Positions 1 through 5,983 of a stretch of 6,332 nucleotides of DNA are shown piece after piece. The translations under genes were made by a program, and so were the position numbers. How positions within the stretch are numbered: position 1 is the first letter of the stretch; every line of letters starts with the position of its first letter. Origin of the DNA: JAEXNA01 sp037968995 (lineage in GTDB: Bacteria > Vulcanimicrobiota > Xenobia > Xenobiales > JADMJV01); NCBI GenBank assembly GCA_037968995.1, contig JBBKWP010000370.1:1-6332 (forward strand), given 5' to 3'. The notes beneath the pieces are model-generated. The model was not told the origin of the DNA. It saw only the letters and a list, made by a program, of their open reading frames with translations, and searched no databases.

Positions 1-2
1 GG

Positions 3-146
3 CCAGCAAAGGGCCTCAAACTGACTACAGAGGGCAATCACTTGTCCGTCTGTTCGAGAAAAGCCGTCGGTCGGACGGCCTATTTCGGCGAACCGAGGTG
101 GCGTCAGTTCAGAGAGAAGCTCCATCGCCTGTTAAGAGGTTCCTGA
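3..146 (+). CDS. Possible 3' end of an unidentified gene (partial, enters from the left edge)
   Basis: Frame 3 is open from the window edge to a TGA at 144-146, giving 47 residues that end in a basic tail (GEPRWRQFREKLHRLLRGS). It stops 2 bp before the convergent rsuA stop, the tight tail-to-tail packing expected of two real genes. No family is recognised and no start is visible, so no function is given. Frame 2 is also open here but runs on into rsuA antisense, which looks more like a shadow. A hairpin with a T-run on the minus strand lies inside this ORF and would suit an rsuA terminator, which argues against coding. The call is tentative. Confidence 0.3.
   Translation, partial: PAKGLKLTTEGNHLSVCSRKAVGRTAYFGEPRWRQFREKLHRLLRGS
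57..80 (-). terminator. Candidate intrinsic terminator downstream of rsuA
   Basis: Read on the minus strand, a 6-bp perfect GC-rich stem (GCCGTC / GACGGC, positions 79-74 and 68-63, 5-nt loop) is followed directly by TTTTCT. It lies about 70 bp past the rsuA stop codon, in the right direction to end the rsmC-rsuA transcript. The T-run is short, and the element overlaps a possible partial plus-strand gene, so this is a moderate call. Confidence 0.4.
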
Positions 147-148
147 AA

Positions 149-907
149 TCACGAACCTTCGTGAGGGGTCTGCCACTCTTCCAACTCCAGGCCGCACTGC
201 CCAAACAGCATCTTCAATTCCTCAAGGTTGAGGTGTCGCCATTCCCCGACCGGTAAATCCTCTACGCCAAGTCCGGCAAAAGTGTTTCGGTGCAGAGCGG
301 TCACAGGGTTGTCCATGGCTTCGAGCATACGCTTGATTTGGTGAAATCGGCCTTCGATCATGGTCATTTCCAGAGTGCGCTCAGCCAGACGCTTGCATAC
401 GGTGGGGTACAAAGGCTTGTTGTCGCCGGGCAGGCACCAGCCTCCCTCGGACAATCGGGCGATCTGCTTGTCGTCCACTGGGTCGCGAGTCTCGATGACA
501 TAGACCTTGGGCAATTTCCATTGTGGTGAAGTCAAGCGATGTAACAGTTGTCCGTGATCGGTCAAAAGGAGTGCACCGGTAGTGTCCTTGTCGAGGCGTC
601 CCACGCTGGACAGCGAGGGCTCGCGAACGCTAAATCGATCCGGGAGAATCTCGTAGATGAGGGGCGGGTGGTCGCGATGGCTGCAGGTGTAACCGGCCGG
701 TTTATGCAGGATGAGAAACAGTTCGGTTGAGTCGATGCGTTCACCGTCTAGGAGAACATCTCCGACGGTCACCTTCACCGATCCTTTGGCGAAACGGTTC
801 CCAGCGCGGTCGGTCAAACGCCCCGCTTTAGCCAAGTAGTCGACCTCTCTGCGACTGCCGTAGCCAAGGTTGGAAACCAGTTTGTCGAGTCTGACAGGTT
901 TTTTCAT
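149..907 (-). CDS. rsuA: 16S rRNA pseudouridine synthase, RsuA family
   Basis: Isomerises a uridine in rRNA to pseudouridine; in E. coli RsuA the target is U516 of 16S rRNA. The 252-residue product is close to the E. coli length (231). It has an N-terminal S4 RNA-binding domain (about residues 5-58, RLDKLVSNLGYGSRREV), then the synthase core. The catalytic motif GRLDKDTTG places the nucleophile at Asp106. The EGRFHQIKRML motif and the LHRNTFAGL / LPVGEW tail fit RsuA rather than RluB/E/F. The frame is open upstream to 1186 but that stretch is antisense-like shadow inside the methyltransferase gene. I chose the ATG at 907-905: the S4 domain begins right after it, GAGGGAG lies 5 nt upstream, and the ATG overlaps the methyltransferase stop as ATGA (904-907), implying translational coupling. 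Family is firm; the exact target base is inferred by homology. Confidence 0.93.
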   Translation of the reverse strand: MKKPVRLDKLVSNLGYGSRREVDYLAKAGRLTDRAGNRFAKGSVKVTVGDVLLDGERIDSTELFLILHKPAGYTCSHRDHPPLIYEILPDRFSVREPSLSSVGRLDKDTTGALLLTDHGQLLHRLTSPQWKLPKVYVIETRDPVDDKQIARLSEGGWCLPGDNKPLYPTVCKRLAERTLEMTMIEGRFHQIKRMLEAMDNPVTALHRNTFAGLGVEDLPVGEWRHLNLEELKMLFGQCGLELEEWQTPHEGS

Positions 908-1917
908 TTCGGCTCCCTCGATAGGATGACGCTGAAGCCATCGCGTTGCTCTATGATTTCGACTGAAGTGAACAGCTCTTTCAAGAGTCGTTGATAGGCC
1001 AAGTGCGTGTTCCCTACCAAGTAGAAGTCCCCGTGTGGTTTCAAGAGTCGATGGGCAAGCGCTGCGAAATGATGGCTCAGTAGCGACTGCTCCTTCCGAC
1101 CGATGTGAAACGGCGGGTTCGTGATGATGGTTCGATAACTCTTCAAAGCCTCTTTGGGCCATGGGCTCGGCTGGCAAAGGTCGCACCAGTGTGTGACCAC
1201 GTTAGGGCGATCCAGGTTCTGACGTGCGGCTTCTAAGCCACGTTGGTCGTTCTCGAAGAGATGCAAGGTGAGCGAGGGATCGAGTTGGGAACAGAGATAT
1301 CCCCAACCAGCGCCCAAGTCAGCGACGGGACCGTCTAACTCCGCTCGCTTCAAGACGTCTGCTAGGACTCGCGAGCCCCGGTCTCCTCCAGACCAACTGA
1401 ACAGCCCCGGGTTGGACCAGTAGCCCTCAGGGTTTTTGCGAAGCGCCCCAAAGTCGGATCCTCCCCCCGATGGCTGTCCTTTTTTGAGAAGATAGAGGCG
1501 AGATTTGCGGCCGGATTGGTGGTCGATCAGCCGGTCTTCATTTTCCAGAGGCTTTTGATAGGATTTGGATCCGTATTCGTTGGGGACGACAAAGTGGATG
1601 ACTCCGTCGTCGTGAAGGTGAAGGTTAGCCGATTTGAGGAGGTCCCAGTTTTCGTCTTTGTGCTTCCCGCCGTAGAGGACAATCGACTTCCATGGACTCG
1701 CGATTTTGGTCTCCTGCAGCTCTTGCCACCCCAGTGCGGAAAGCTCCCGGTGCTGTGAAAACAGGGGGTGCCAGAATCTCCAGGAGCTTTCTAGGGGTGA
1801 GCCTACGGTGCTGGGAGGTTTGAGCCAGAGCGAAGGAGCGCTGGTTTTGGGCGGGAACTTTGCCACCAGTTCGTGGGCTCGTTCCATGAGGGGATCCGAA
1901 GTCAGGCTTGTTGACAT
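904..1917 (-). CDS. rsmC: RsmC-like 16S rRNA guanine-N2 methyltransferase
   Basis: A SAM-dependent class I methyltransferase of the RsmC/RlmG type; E. coli RsmC makes m2G1207 in 16S rRNA. The 337-residue product nearly matches E. coli RsmC (343). The N-terminal half (about 1-160) is the degenerate methyltransferase-like domain. The catalytic half starts near a PGLFSW...DRGSRVL segment (about 170-185), followed by SAM motif I ADLGAGWGYL (199-208) and the catalytic NPPFHIG (267-273), the NPPF signature of base N-methyltransferases. The frame is open up to 2097, which would run through the msrA signal-peptide region on the opposite strand. I chose the ATG at 1917-1915 because recognisable sequence begins there and it leaves a 75-bp divergent intergenic region. 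The ribosome site is weak. First gene of a two-gene unit with rsuA. RlmG-like specificity (23S rRNA) cannot be excluded. Confidence 0.85.
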   Translation of the reverse strand: MSTSLTSDPLMERAHELVAKFPPKTSAPSLWLKPPSTVGSPLESSWRFWHPLFSQHRELSALGWQELQETKIASPWKSIVLYGGKHKDENWDLLKSANLHLHDDGVIHFVVPNEYGSKSYQKPLENEDRLIDHQSGRKSRLYLLKKGQPSGGGSDFGALRKNPEGYWSNPGLFSWSGGDRGSRVLADVLKRAELDGPVADLGAGWGYLCSQLDPSLTLHLFENDQRGLEAARQNLDRPNVVTHWCDLCQPSPWPKEALKSYRTIITNPPFHIGRKEQSLLSHHFAALAHRLLKPHGDFYLVGNTHLAYQRLLKELFTSVEIIEQRDGFSVILSREPK

Positions 1918-1979
1918 GGCCTGGAGTTGGTCAGAGTTGGAACTGATCCTCCACCCTAGGTGTTGAAGTGTGGTGAAAT

Positions 1980-1985
1980 GGAGAG
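1980..1985 (+). promoter_or_regulatory. Ribosome binding site deciding the msrA start
   Basis: GGAGAG lies 7 nt before the ATG at 1993, good spacing. Two earlier in-frame starts (GTG 1960, ATG 1978) have no comparable site and would put 11 or 5 polar residues ahead of the signal peptide. No convincing -35/-10 pair was found by eye in the 1918-1992 divergent gap, although promoters for both directions should lie near it. Confidence 0.6.
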
Positions 1986-1992
1986 TATCAGT

Positions 1993-2664
1993 ATGAGGAA
2001 GTTGGCAGCGCTGATCCTGTTGACCGTTTTGGCAAGTTTGGGCTTCGCTTGGGCTAAGGAACCGAAGGCCCCGGAGCAAGAAGAAAGGGTATCGCAAGTG
2101 ACGAAAGACGTTGAGAATTTAGAGAAAGCGACCTTCGCCGGTGGCTGTTTTTGGTGCACGGAGGCTGTTTTTCAGCAGCTCAAAGGCGTCTCCAGGGTGA
2201 CTTCAGGCTACATCGGAGGACAGACGGTGAATCCTACTTATGAGCAGATCTGCTCCGGAGACACAGGTCACGCCGAAGCCACGGAGATCGCCTACGATCC
2301 GAAAGAGATAACCTTTGCGGAACTCCTTGAGGTGCACTTTAAGACTCACGACCCGACCAGTCTCAATCGACAGGGGAACGATGTCGGCACCCAATATAGA
2401 AGTTCAGTGTTTTATCACACCCCGCAACAGAAGGCAGCAGCCGAGGAGATCATCTCGGAACTCAACGAGCAGAAGGTCTACAGTGATCCTATCGTGACGG
2501 AAGTGGTGCCAGCGTCGGAATTTTATGTCGCTGAAGCTTATCATCAGGACTACTACTCCAACAATCCGCGTCAGGGTTATTGCGCCATGGTCATCACTCC
2601 CAAGGTAGAAAAGTTTCGCAAGATCTTCGCCGATAAGATTCGTGAGGATAGTGTGGCGAAATAG
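1993..2664 (+). CDS. msrA: Exported peptide-methionine (S)-S-oxide reductase MsrA
   Basis: Reduces the S-epimer of methionine sulfoxide in oxidised proteins. The 223-residue product has a Sec-type signal peptide (MRKL, hydrophobic run to about residue 20, likely cleavage after AWA at 21), a short charged linker (22-44), then a complete MsrA domain. Catalytic motif GCFWCTE (51-57) gives the nucleophile Cys52, with Glu57 as the expected acid. HDPTSLNRQGNDVGTQYRS (119-137) is the family's second signature, including Asp130. GYC near the end supplies the likely resolving Cys197. The signal peptide points to the periplasm or outside, unlike the cytosolic E. coli MsrA, so it probably repairs envelope proteins and needs an electron donor not visible here. 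No msrB or msrPQ is adjacent. Divergent from rsmC and convergent with the kinase gene, with a 27-bp gap and no clear terminator between. Confidence 0.95.
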   Translation: MRKLAALILLTVLASLGFAWAKEPKAPEQEERVSQVTKDVENLEKATFAGGCFWCTEAVFQQLKGVSRVTSGYIGGQTVNPTYEQICSGDTGHAEATEIAYDPKEITFAELLEVHFKTHDPTSLNRQGNDVGTQYRSSVFYHTPQQKAAAEEIISELNEQKVYSDPIVTEVVPASEFYVAEAYHQDYYSNNPRQGYCAMVITPKVEKFRKIFADKIREDSVAK

Positions 2665-2691
2665 CCCCCGACCGCTGCGTCTTCAGAGGTC

Positions 2692-3912
2692 CTAGACCAA
2701 GGAAAAGAGGAATCGAGCGCCTTGCCCGGGCTTGGACTCCACCCAGATCTCTCCGCCATGGCGACCGACAATGCGCTTGCATATGGCAAGCCCCATTCCG
2801 GTGCCTGGATACATGTCTCCTCGGTGGAGTCGTCTGAAAGCGTCGAAAATTCTTGTGAAATTTGCTTCTTCGAGCCCTATTCCGTTATCTGCCACGAAAA
2901 AGGTTCCGTCTTCGTTCTTTCCGATGGAAAGGGCCGGAGTGATTTCGGGTTGGGTAAACTTAACGGCGTTCAAGATGAGATTTTGAAAAAGTTGGGCGAG
3001 TTGCGCCTTATCGCCTCGTGTCGAACCTAGTTTGCCAATCGGGGTGAGGGTGGCCTTCCGCTCAACGATTATCGTGTTCAGGTCGGCCCATAACTCTTGG
3101 ATGAGGGCATCGAGGTCGACCTCTTGGGTTCTAAGAACGTTGGAACCGACCTGGCTGTAATGGTAGAGAGCTTGGACCATGTTTTGCATGCGCTCGGCGG
3201 AGTGGATGGCGTGGTCGAAGATCTCTTGGTTTTCCGAGGAGAGTTCGGAGAGATCGCTTTGCAGTATCTGCAGGCAACCGCTGACTCCGCGGAGCGGTTC
3301 TTTCAAATCGTGCGACGCCATATGCGCGAACTGATTCAGTTCTTCGTTGGATCTCGTCAGTTCGGCTGCGACCCGGTGCCGTCGTGCGAGTTCTAAGCGC
3401 AGTTCTATTTCAGATGCTACAGAGTCCGCGAACTCTCGCAGAATACGAAGCTCTAGTTCTGTCCAGTCGTGAGGCTGGGTGTGAGCGGCACAGAGGCTCC
3501 CTAAGGCGACACCTTCGACGACCAAAGGGAAACCCGCGTAAGCGGCGAGCCCAAGCACCGTGGCCGGTTGCGTATCTTTAAACTGAGGGTCTCCATGAGC
3601 GTTTTTAATGATCAGGGGACGTCCTGATGTCACCACGTGCTGACACCAAGACTCGGAGAGCGGAGTTTCCAGAACCTTCATCTCTCCTTCGCCAAGCCCA
3701 ACACTACTTTTAAAGACCTGGCGACGGGAATCGACCAGGCTGATGGTAACAATAGGAGCCTTCAGGAGATCGGCGGTAAGACGGGTGAAGCGATTGAATA
3801 GCTTGTCGTCAGGAGCCGCTAGGAGCCCGGTTTCTGCCAGGAGTTCGAGTCGCTCGGGGTCGGCGAGCGGCGAGGGCCGACACGTCCGGCACCCCTGTAT
3901 TTCAATGGTCAT
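2692..3912 (-). CDS. Soluble GAF-domain sensor histidine kinase
   Basis: A 406-residue two-component kinase with no membrane segment or signal peptide, so a cytoplasmic sensor. A GAF domain spans about 20-172. A short linker helix leads to the HisKA dimerisation domain with phospho-acceptor His201 (ASHDLKEPLRG), then a HATPase_c domain with N-box NLILNAVKFT (311-320, Asn315), G1 box DNGIG (342-346), an F-box-like RIFDAFRRLH, and G2 box GTGMGLAI (370-377). All residues needed for ATP binding and autophosphorylation look intact. The catalytic half resembles kinases paired with Rcp1-type receivers. The GAF domain lacks the bilin-binding motifs of phytochromes, so its ligand is unknown. It carries Cys90 (ESWCQHV) and Cys141 (GSLC), and the N-terminus adds a CRTC pair (Cys8, Cys11). 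The start at 3912 overlaps the receiver gene by 11 bp, so the two proteins are surely co-translated partners. Confidence 0.93.
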   Translation of the reverse strand: MTIEIQGCRTCRPSPLADPERLELLAETGLLAAPDDKLFNRFTRLTADLLKAPIVTISLVDSRRQVFKSSVGLGEGEMKVLETPLSESWCQHVVTSGRPLIIKNAHGDPQFKDTQPATVLGLAAYAGFPLVVEGVALGSLCAAHTQPHDWTELELRILREFADSVASEIELRLELARRHRVAAELTRSNEELNQFAHMASHDLKEPLRGVSGCLQILQSDLSELSSENQEIFDHAIHSAERMQNMVQALYHYSQVGSNVLRTQEVDLDALIQELWADLNTIIVERKATLTPIGKLGSTRGDKAQLAQLFQNLILNAVKFTQPEITPALSIGKNEDGTFFVADNGIGLEEANFTRIFDAFRRLHRGDMYPGTGMGLAICKRIVGRHGGEIWVESKPGQGARFLFSLV

Positions 3913-4369
3913 GGCCTACTTCTACCTGAAAAAGATCGTCTCGCGCCGACCACCCCTCGTGGTCGGGCCACGATACGAGCTCTTTTAATACCTCGACGAG
4001 TTGGTCAAAGTCTTCGGGCCTGGTCGGCTTGACGAAATAGTAGCTGGCTGTCAATCGCTTGGCTAAAGCCATATCTTCGGCCCGAGTGGAACTGCTATAC
4101 ATGACCATCGGGACGCTGGAAAGGTCCCCGATCGAACGGAGTCTTTTGAGAATTTCCAGTCCGTCTATACCTGGAAGGTTAAGGTCGAGAAGGATCAGAT
4201 CCGGCATCGGTTCATTGGCGTTCACGCGTGCGGCAAGCCAGGCCCCTCCGAGGGTAGCGTTTTCGGCGGAATGCAGCACATCGTGCATTCCGGCACGAGC
4301 CAACGCGCGCTTCAGCAAAAGGACGTCCGTAGGATTGTCTTCGATCATTAAGATTGTCTTGAGCATCAT
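3902..4369 (-). CDS. Single-domain response regulator, Rcp1-like receiver
   Basis: A 155-residue CheY-fold receiver and nothing else. Acidic pocket Glu10-Asp11 (MIEDNPTD), phospho-acceptor Asp62 (LLDLNLPGIDG), switch serine within SSS (92-94) and Lys114-Pro115 (YFVKPTRPED) are all present, so it should be phosphorylatable. The long insertion before beta-3 (VNANEPMPDLILLDLNLPG) is typical of the Rcp1-type receivers that pair with phytochrome-like kinases. There is no DNA-binding or enzymatic output domain; it must act by protein contact, as a phosphorelay intermediate, or as a phosphate sink. Two ATGs lie in tandem (4369 and 4366); either could be the start. Its 3' end overlaps the kinase gene by 11 bp, and the protease-like gene ends 72 bp upstream on the same strand. 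Confidence 0.92.
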   Translation of the reverse strand: MMLKTILMIEDNPTDVLLLKRALARAGMHDVLHSAENATLGGAWLAARVNANEPMPDLILLDLNLPGIDGLEILKRLRSIGDLSSVPMVMYSSSTRAEDMALAKRLTASYYFVKPTRPEDFDQLVEVLKELVSWPDHEGWSARDDLFQVEVGHDH

Positions 4370-4432
4370 GCCCTAAATGTACTCCAGACTCGGGAGAAAC
4401 CCCAACAGATAAACTCTCCCTTTACGAAAAGT

Positions 4433-4438
4433 GGTCAA
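4433..4438 (-). promoter_or_regulatory. Weak -35-like hexamer upstream of the receiver gene
   Basis: On the minus strand the 72-bp gap before the receiver gene begins with TTGACC, close to the sigma-70 -35 consensus. An 18-nt spacer leads to GTTTAT, a poor -10. It would allow the two-component pair to be transcribed separately from the protease-like gene. By-eye match only. Confidence 0.2.
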
Positions 4439-4441
4439 ATG

Positions 4442-5215
4442 TTAACCGTCCATCAAAGACCACAGGTAGCTGACGGGATCCGGAGGAGGCGCTCGGAGCG
4501 CCAGGCGTGCGGTTCTCACTTCGAAAGATGGGTGGGTCGGGCGTTGCAGAGTCTGAGGCGCCACGTTACGACAGCATTGGTGTAGGCACGACAGCGTTTC
4601 GAGGGCGAGGTCGTAACCCAGCCATAGCGCGGAGACGTGGTCGGCTTCGAACTCCTCCCAGTGTCGCACGGCGAGAACCGACGCCAGTTCTAATCTTTGG
4701 CGGGCTGAACTGCCGGGGGCTCCTGGTATAGCGCGCCGAAGGTCCTCGAGGCGCCTCCCTCGGCTGGCGAAGTGGCGAAACTCGGTGTGAACCAGTTCGT
4801 GCGCACCAATGTAGATTGCCTGTTCGTGTTCCAGGCTGCTCAAAAGACGACGACTAAAGAATATCGCTCCGTTACAACACGATGAAGCGAACGGGGTGTC
4901 CGAGTCTAAAGCGCCAAACTCATAGTGGAGATCTGATCGGCGAATCCATGGATGAAGATGTTGCTGAAGCGCCTGAAGCTGTTCGAGTGTTTCGGGATGT
5001 TCATCAAGACCAAACCTCTCCATTAACTCCGTTTGCTGACGCTCACCCTCGGCCCACTCCTCATCGAGATCAAGGTCTAGGACGTTCTTGGCGGTCTCTT
5101 GATAGACGTCGCCTTGGCCAGAGTTTTGCTGCTCCCCGTCTTGCGGGCGCTCGTGCGGGTCACCCGAATTGCGGGTCGCGCGAAAGGACGAACGAGAAAA
5201 AAACTGAGGCTTCAT
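4442..5215 (-). CDS. M48-like zinc metalloprotease, soluble (HExxH)
   Basis: A putative M48-family metallopeptidase. Numbered from the ATG at 5215 (257 residues), the zinc-binding motif is HELVH (139-143) in GAHELVHTEFRHF. The third ligand would be Glu188 in WEEFEADHVSA, matching the M48 ExxxD pattern with Asp192. The preceding NGAIFFSRRLLSSLEHEQA (115-133) matches the family's 'nG.i.vt.gLl..l.deE' approach strand and helix, and THPSFEVRTARL (227-238) matches its C-terminal THPs..R signature. The first 60 residues are polar, rich in Gln, Asp and Glu, and not recognised. There is no signal peptide, lipobox or membrane helix from any candidate start, which is unusual: HtpX is membrane-embedded and BepA/LoiP are exported. 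Cys113-114 and Cys214-215 pairs are present. The start is uncertain: ATGs at 5329, 5245, 5224 and 5215 are all in frame without a clear ribosome site. It may form one transcript with the receiver and kinase downstream. Substrate unknown. Confidence 0.8.
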   Translation of the reverse strand: MKPQFFSRSSFRATRNSGDPHERPQDGEQQNSGQGDVYQETAKNVLDLDLDEEWAEGERQQTELMERFGLDEHPETLEQLQALQQHLHPWIRRSDLHYEFGALDSDTPFASSCCNGAIFFSRRLLSSLEHEQAIYIGAHELVHTEFRHFASRGRRLEDLRRAIPGAPGSSARQRLELASVLAVRHWEEFEADHVSALWLGYDLALETLSCLHQCCRNVAPQTLQRPTHPSFEVRTARLALRAPPPDPVSYLWSLMDG

Positions 5216-5473
5216 CGCATCCATACCTGCTCGATTCGTCCTCATCCCTTGCGTGCCCTTGGCCGGAGTTCCCCCACTATTTAGATTCGCGTCGCCGTGG
5301 CATACCGATCGTATGCGGGGGTGGTCCACCTGGACTCTAACCCGCTGTATGGGTGCCTAACCTTTTCGAGGCCGTATGCTTATGTCAGAAACACGAAAAA
5401 GAAAGTTGCGTTAGTGGAAGCTAATCAGATGAGACTAACTGATATCTGCTGGCGCTCCTAGGAGGAAATAACA
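5216..5473. other. Divergent intergenic region between the M48-like gene and the small secreted protein gene
   Basis: About 258 bp if the shorter protease start is right, 144 bp if the longest is. It must contain promoters in both directions, but no -35/-10 pair stands out by eye. On the plus strand it shows two short inverted repeats ahead of the ribosome site: TTAG/CTAA (5411-5424) and CAGAT/ATCTG (5426-5448). These could be leader structure or an operator, or chance. Confidence 0.4.
5455..5465 (+). promoter_or_regulatory. Consensus Shine-Dalgarno embedded in a perfect palindrome
   Basis: AGGAGG (5460-5465) sits 8 nt before the ATG at 5474, full consensus with good spacing and the strongest ribosome site in the window. 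Five of its six bases form one half of the perfect 10-bp palindrome CTCCTAGGAG (5455-5464), so the CTCC half could pair with the Shine-Dalgarno, most plausibly between two transcripts, since there is no loop for an intramolecular hairpin. Confidence 0.75.
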
Positions 5474-5947
5474 ATGAGAAATTTTATGAAGACTGCTTGT
5501 ATGACCGGTGTCGTACTTTTTACCGCCGGTGCCGCAATGGCCGCGCCCCAAGTCGACGAAATAGTGGTCAATCAGGGCGCCCACACCCCGGAAGGAACAA
5601 ACATCCGGGTCAATGTGATGAACGATGCGATGGCAAGCCCCGCGATGAACGTCGTACTGTATGCTCGTGAGACCGGGAATATGGAATGGATGAAAGTCAA
5701 GTCCTGGAGGCACAGCGCGCCAAAGATGGTCGGAAAAATGACCTCTTACGATTACTTTGGACTGGCCGACTCAAACTGGGACAGTCCCCTATACACCCAA
5801 GCCTACGAACTGAAGGCCGTCCTTGAAGACTCCGCGGGAATGGCGAACGAAGCCGGCGCCGTCTATGCGTCGAGTAGCGACGCTGAAATCTTTCAAGACA
5901 CTGCTGACGTAGAGCTTTTGCCTAACGGCGACGTGATCTACCCTTAA
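5474..5947 (+). CDS. Small exported protein of unknown function, Met-rich
   Basis: A 157-residue protein that I do not recognise. Residues 1-23 form a clear Sec signal peptide (MRNFMK, hydrophobic core, likely cleavage AMA|APQVD); the mature chain is about 134 residues. It has no cysteine after the signal peptide, eight methionines, and an acidic C-terminal third ending in LPNGDVIYP. Alternating hydrophobic stretches (EIVVNQG, NIRVNVMN, MNVVLYARE, YELKAVLED) look like beta strands, so a compact beta-sandwich resembling an Ig or Fn3 module is a guess. No lipobox, sorting signal or membrane anchor is visible, so it is probably periplasmic or secreted. The consensus ribosome site upstream suggests high expression. 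It is a single-gene unit, with its own leader and a terminator 37 bp after the stop. That it is a real gene is well supported; its role is not known. Confidence 0.85.
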   Translation: MRNFMKTACMTGVVLFTAGAAMAAPQVDEIVVNQGAHTPEGTNIRVNVMNDAMASPAMNVVLYARETGNMEWMKVKSWRHSAPKMVGKMTSYDYFGLADSNWDSPLYTQAYELKAVLEDSAGMANEAGAVYASSSDAEIFQDTADVELLPNGDVIYP

Positions 5948-5983
5948 TAGTAGCCAAACCATTAAGAGTTGGCACAGATGAAC

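Noticed and set aside
2..256. Frame-2 plus-strand open stretch running from the left edge into rsuA
   Set aside because: More than 100 bp lies antisense to conserved rsuA codons, so it is most likely a shadow; frame 3, stopping just before rsuA, is the better candidate.
979..1050. 12-bp direct repeat TTTCAAGAGTCG (979-990 and 1039-1050)
   Set aside because: Both copies encode RLLK in the methyltransferase; two similar helix starts with the same codons explain it.
908..1186. 93-codon upstream extension of the rsuA frame
   Set aside because: It lies entirely within the methyltransferase gene on the same strand in another frame, has an odd His/Arg-rich composition, and the S4 domain begins exactly at the ATG at 907 with its own ribosome site.
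1960..1992. Longer msrA start at the GTG (1960) or ATG (1978)
   Set aside because: Neither has a good ribosome site, and both would place polar residues before the signal peptide.
1918..2097. 60-codon upstream extension of the rsmC frame
   Set aside because: It would overlap the msrA signal-peptide region antisense; the composition does not look like an RsmC N-terminus, and the start at 1917 gives the usual family length.
2665..2698. GGTC-CTA-GACC mini-hairpin between msrA and the kinase gene
   Set aside because: A 4-bp stem with a 3-nt loop and no T-run; not a credible terminator.
3400..3860. Phytochrome or cyanobacteriochrome reading of the kinase GAF domain
   Set aside because: There is no bilin lyase CH or DxCF motif and no PHY domain; Cys90 sits in WCQH, typical of ordinary GAF kinases of this type.
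4391..4420. GGGAGA/TCTCCC inverted repeat between the receiver and M48-like genes
   Set aside because: A 6-bp stem with a 17-nt loop and no adequate T-run on either strand; too weak to call a terminator.
4882..5340. 152-codon plus-strand ORF opposite the M48-like gene
   Set aside because: It is antisense to a gene with clear catalytic motifs, has a low-complexity, Arg-rich composition and no ribosome site.
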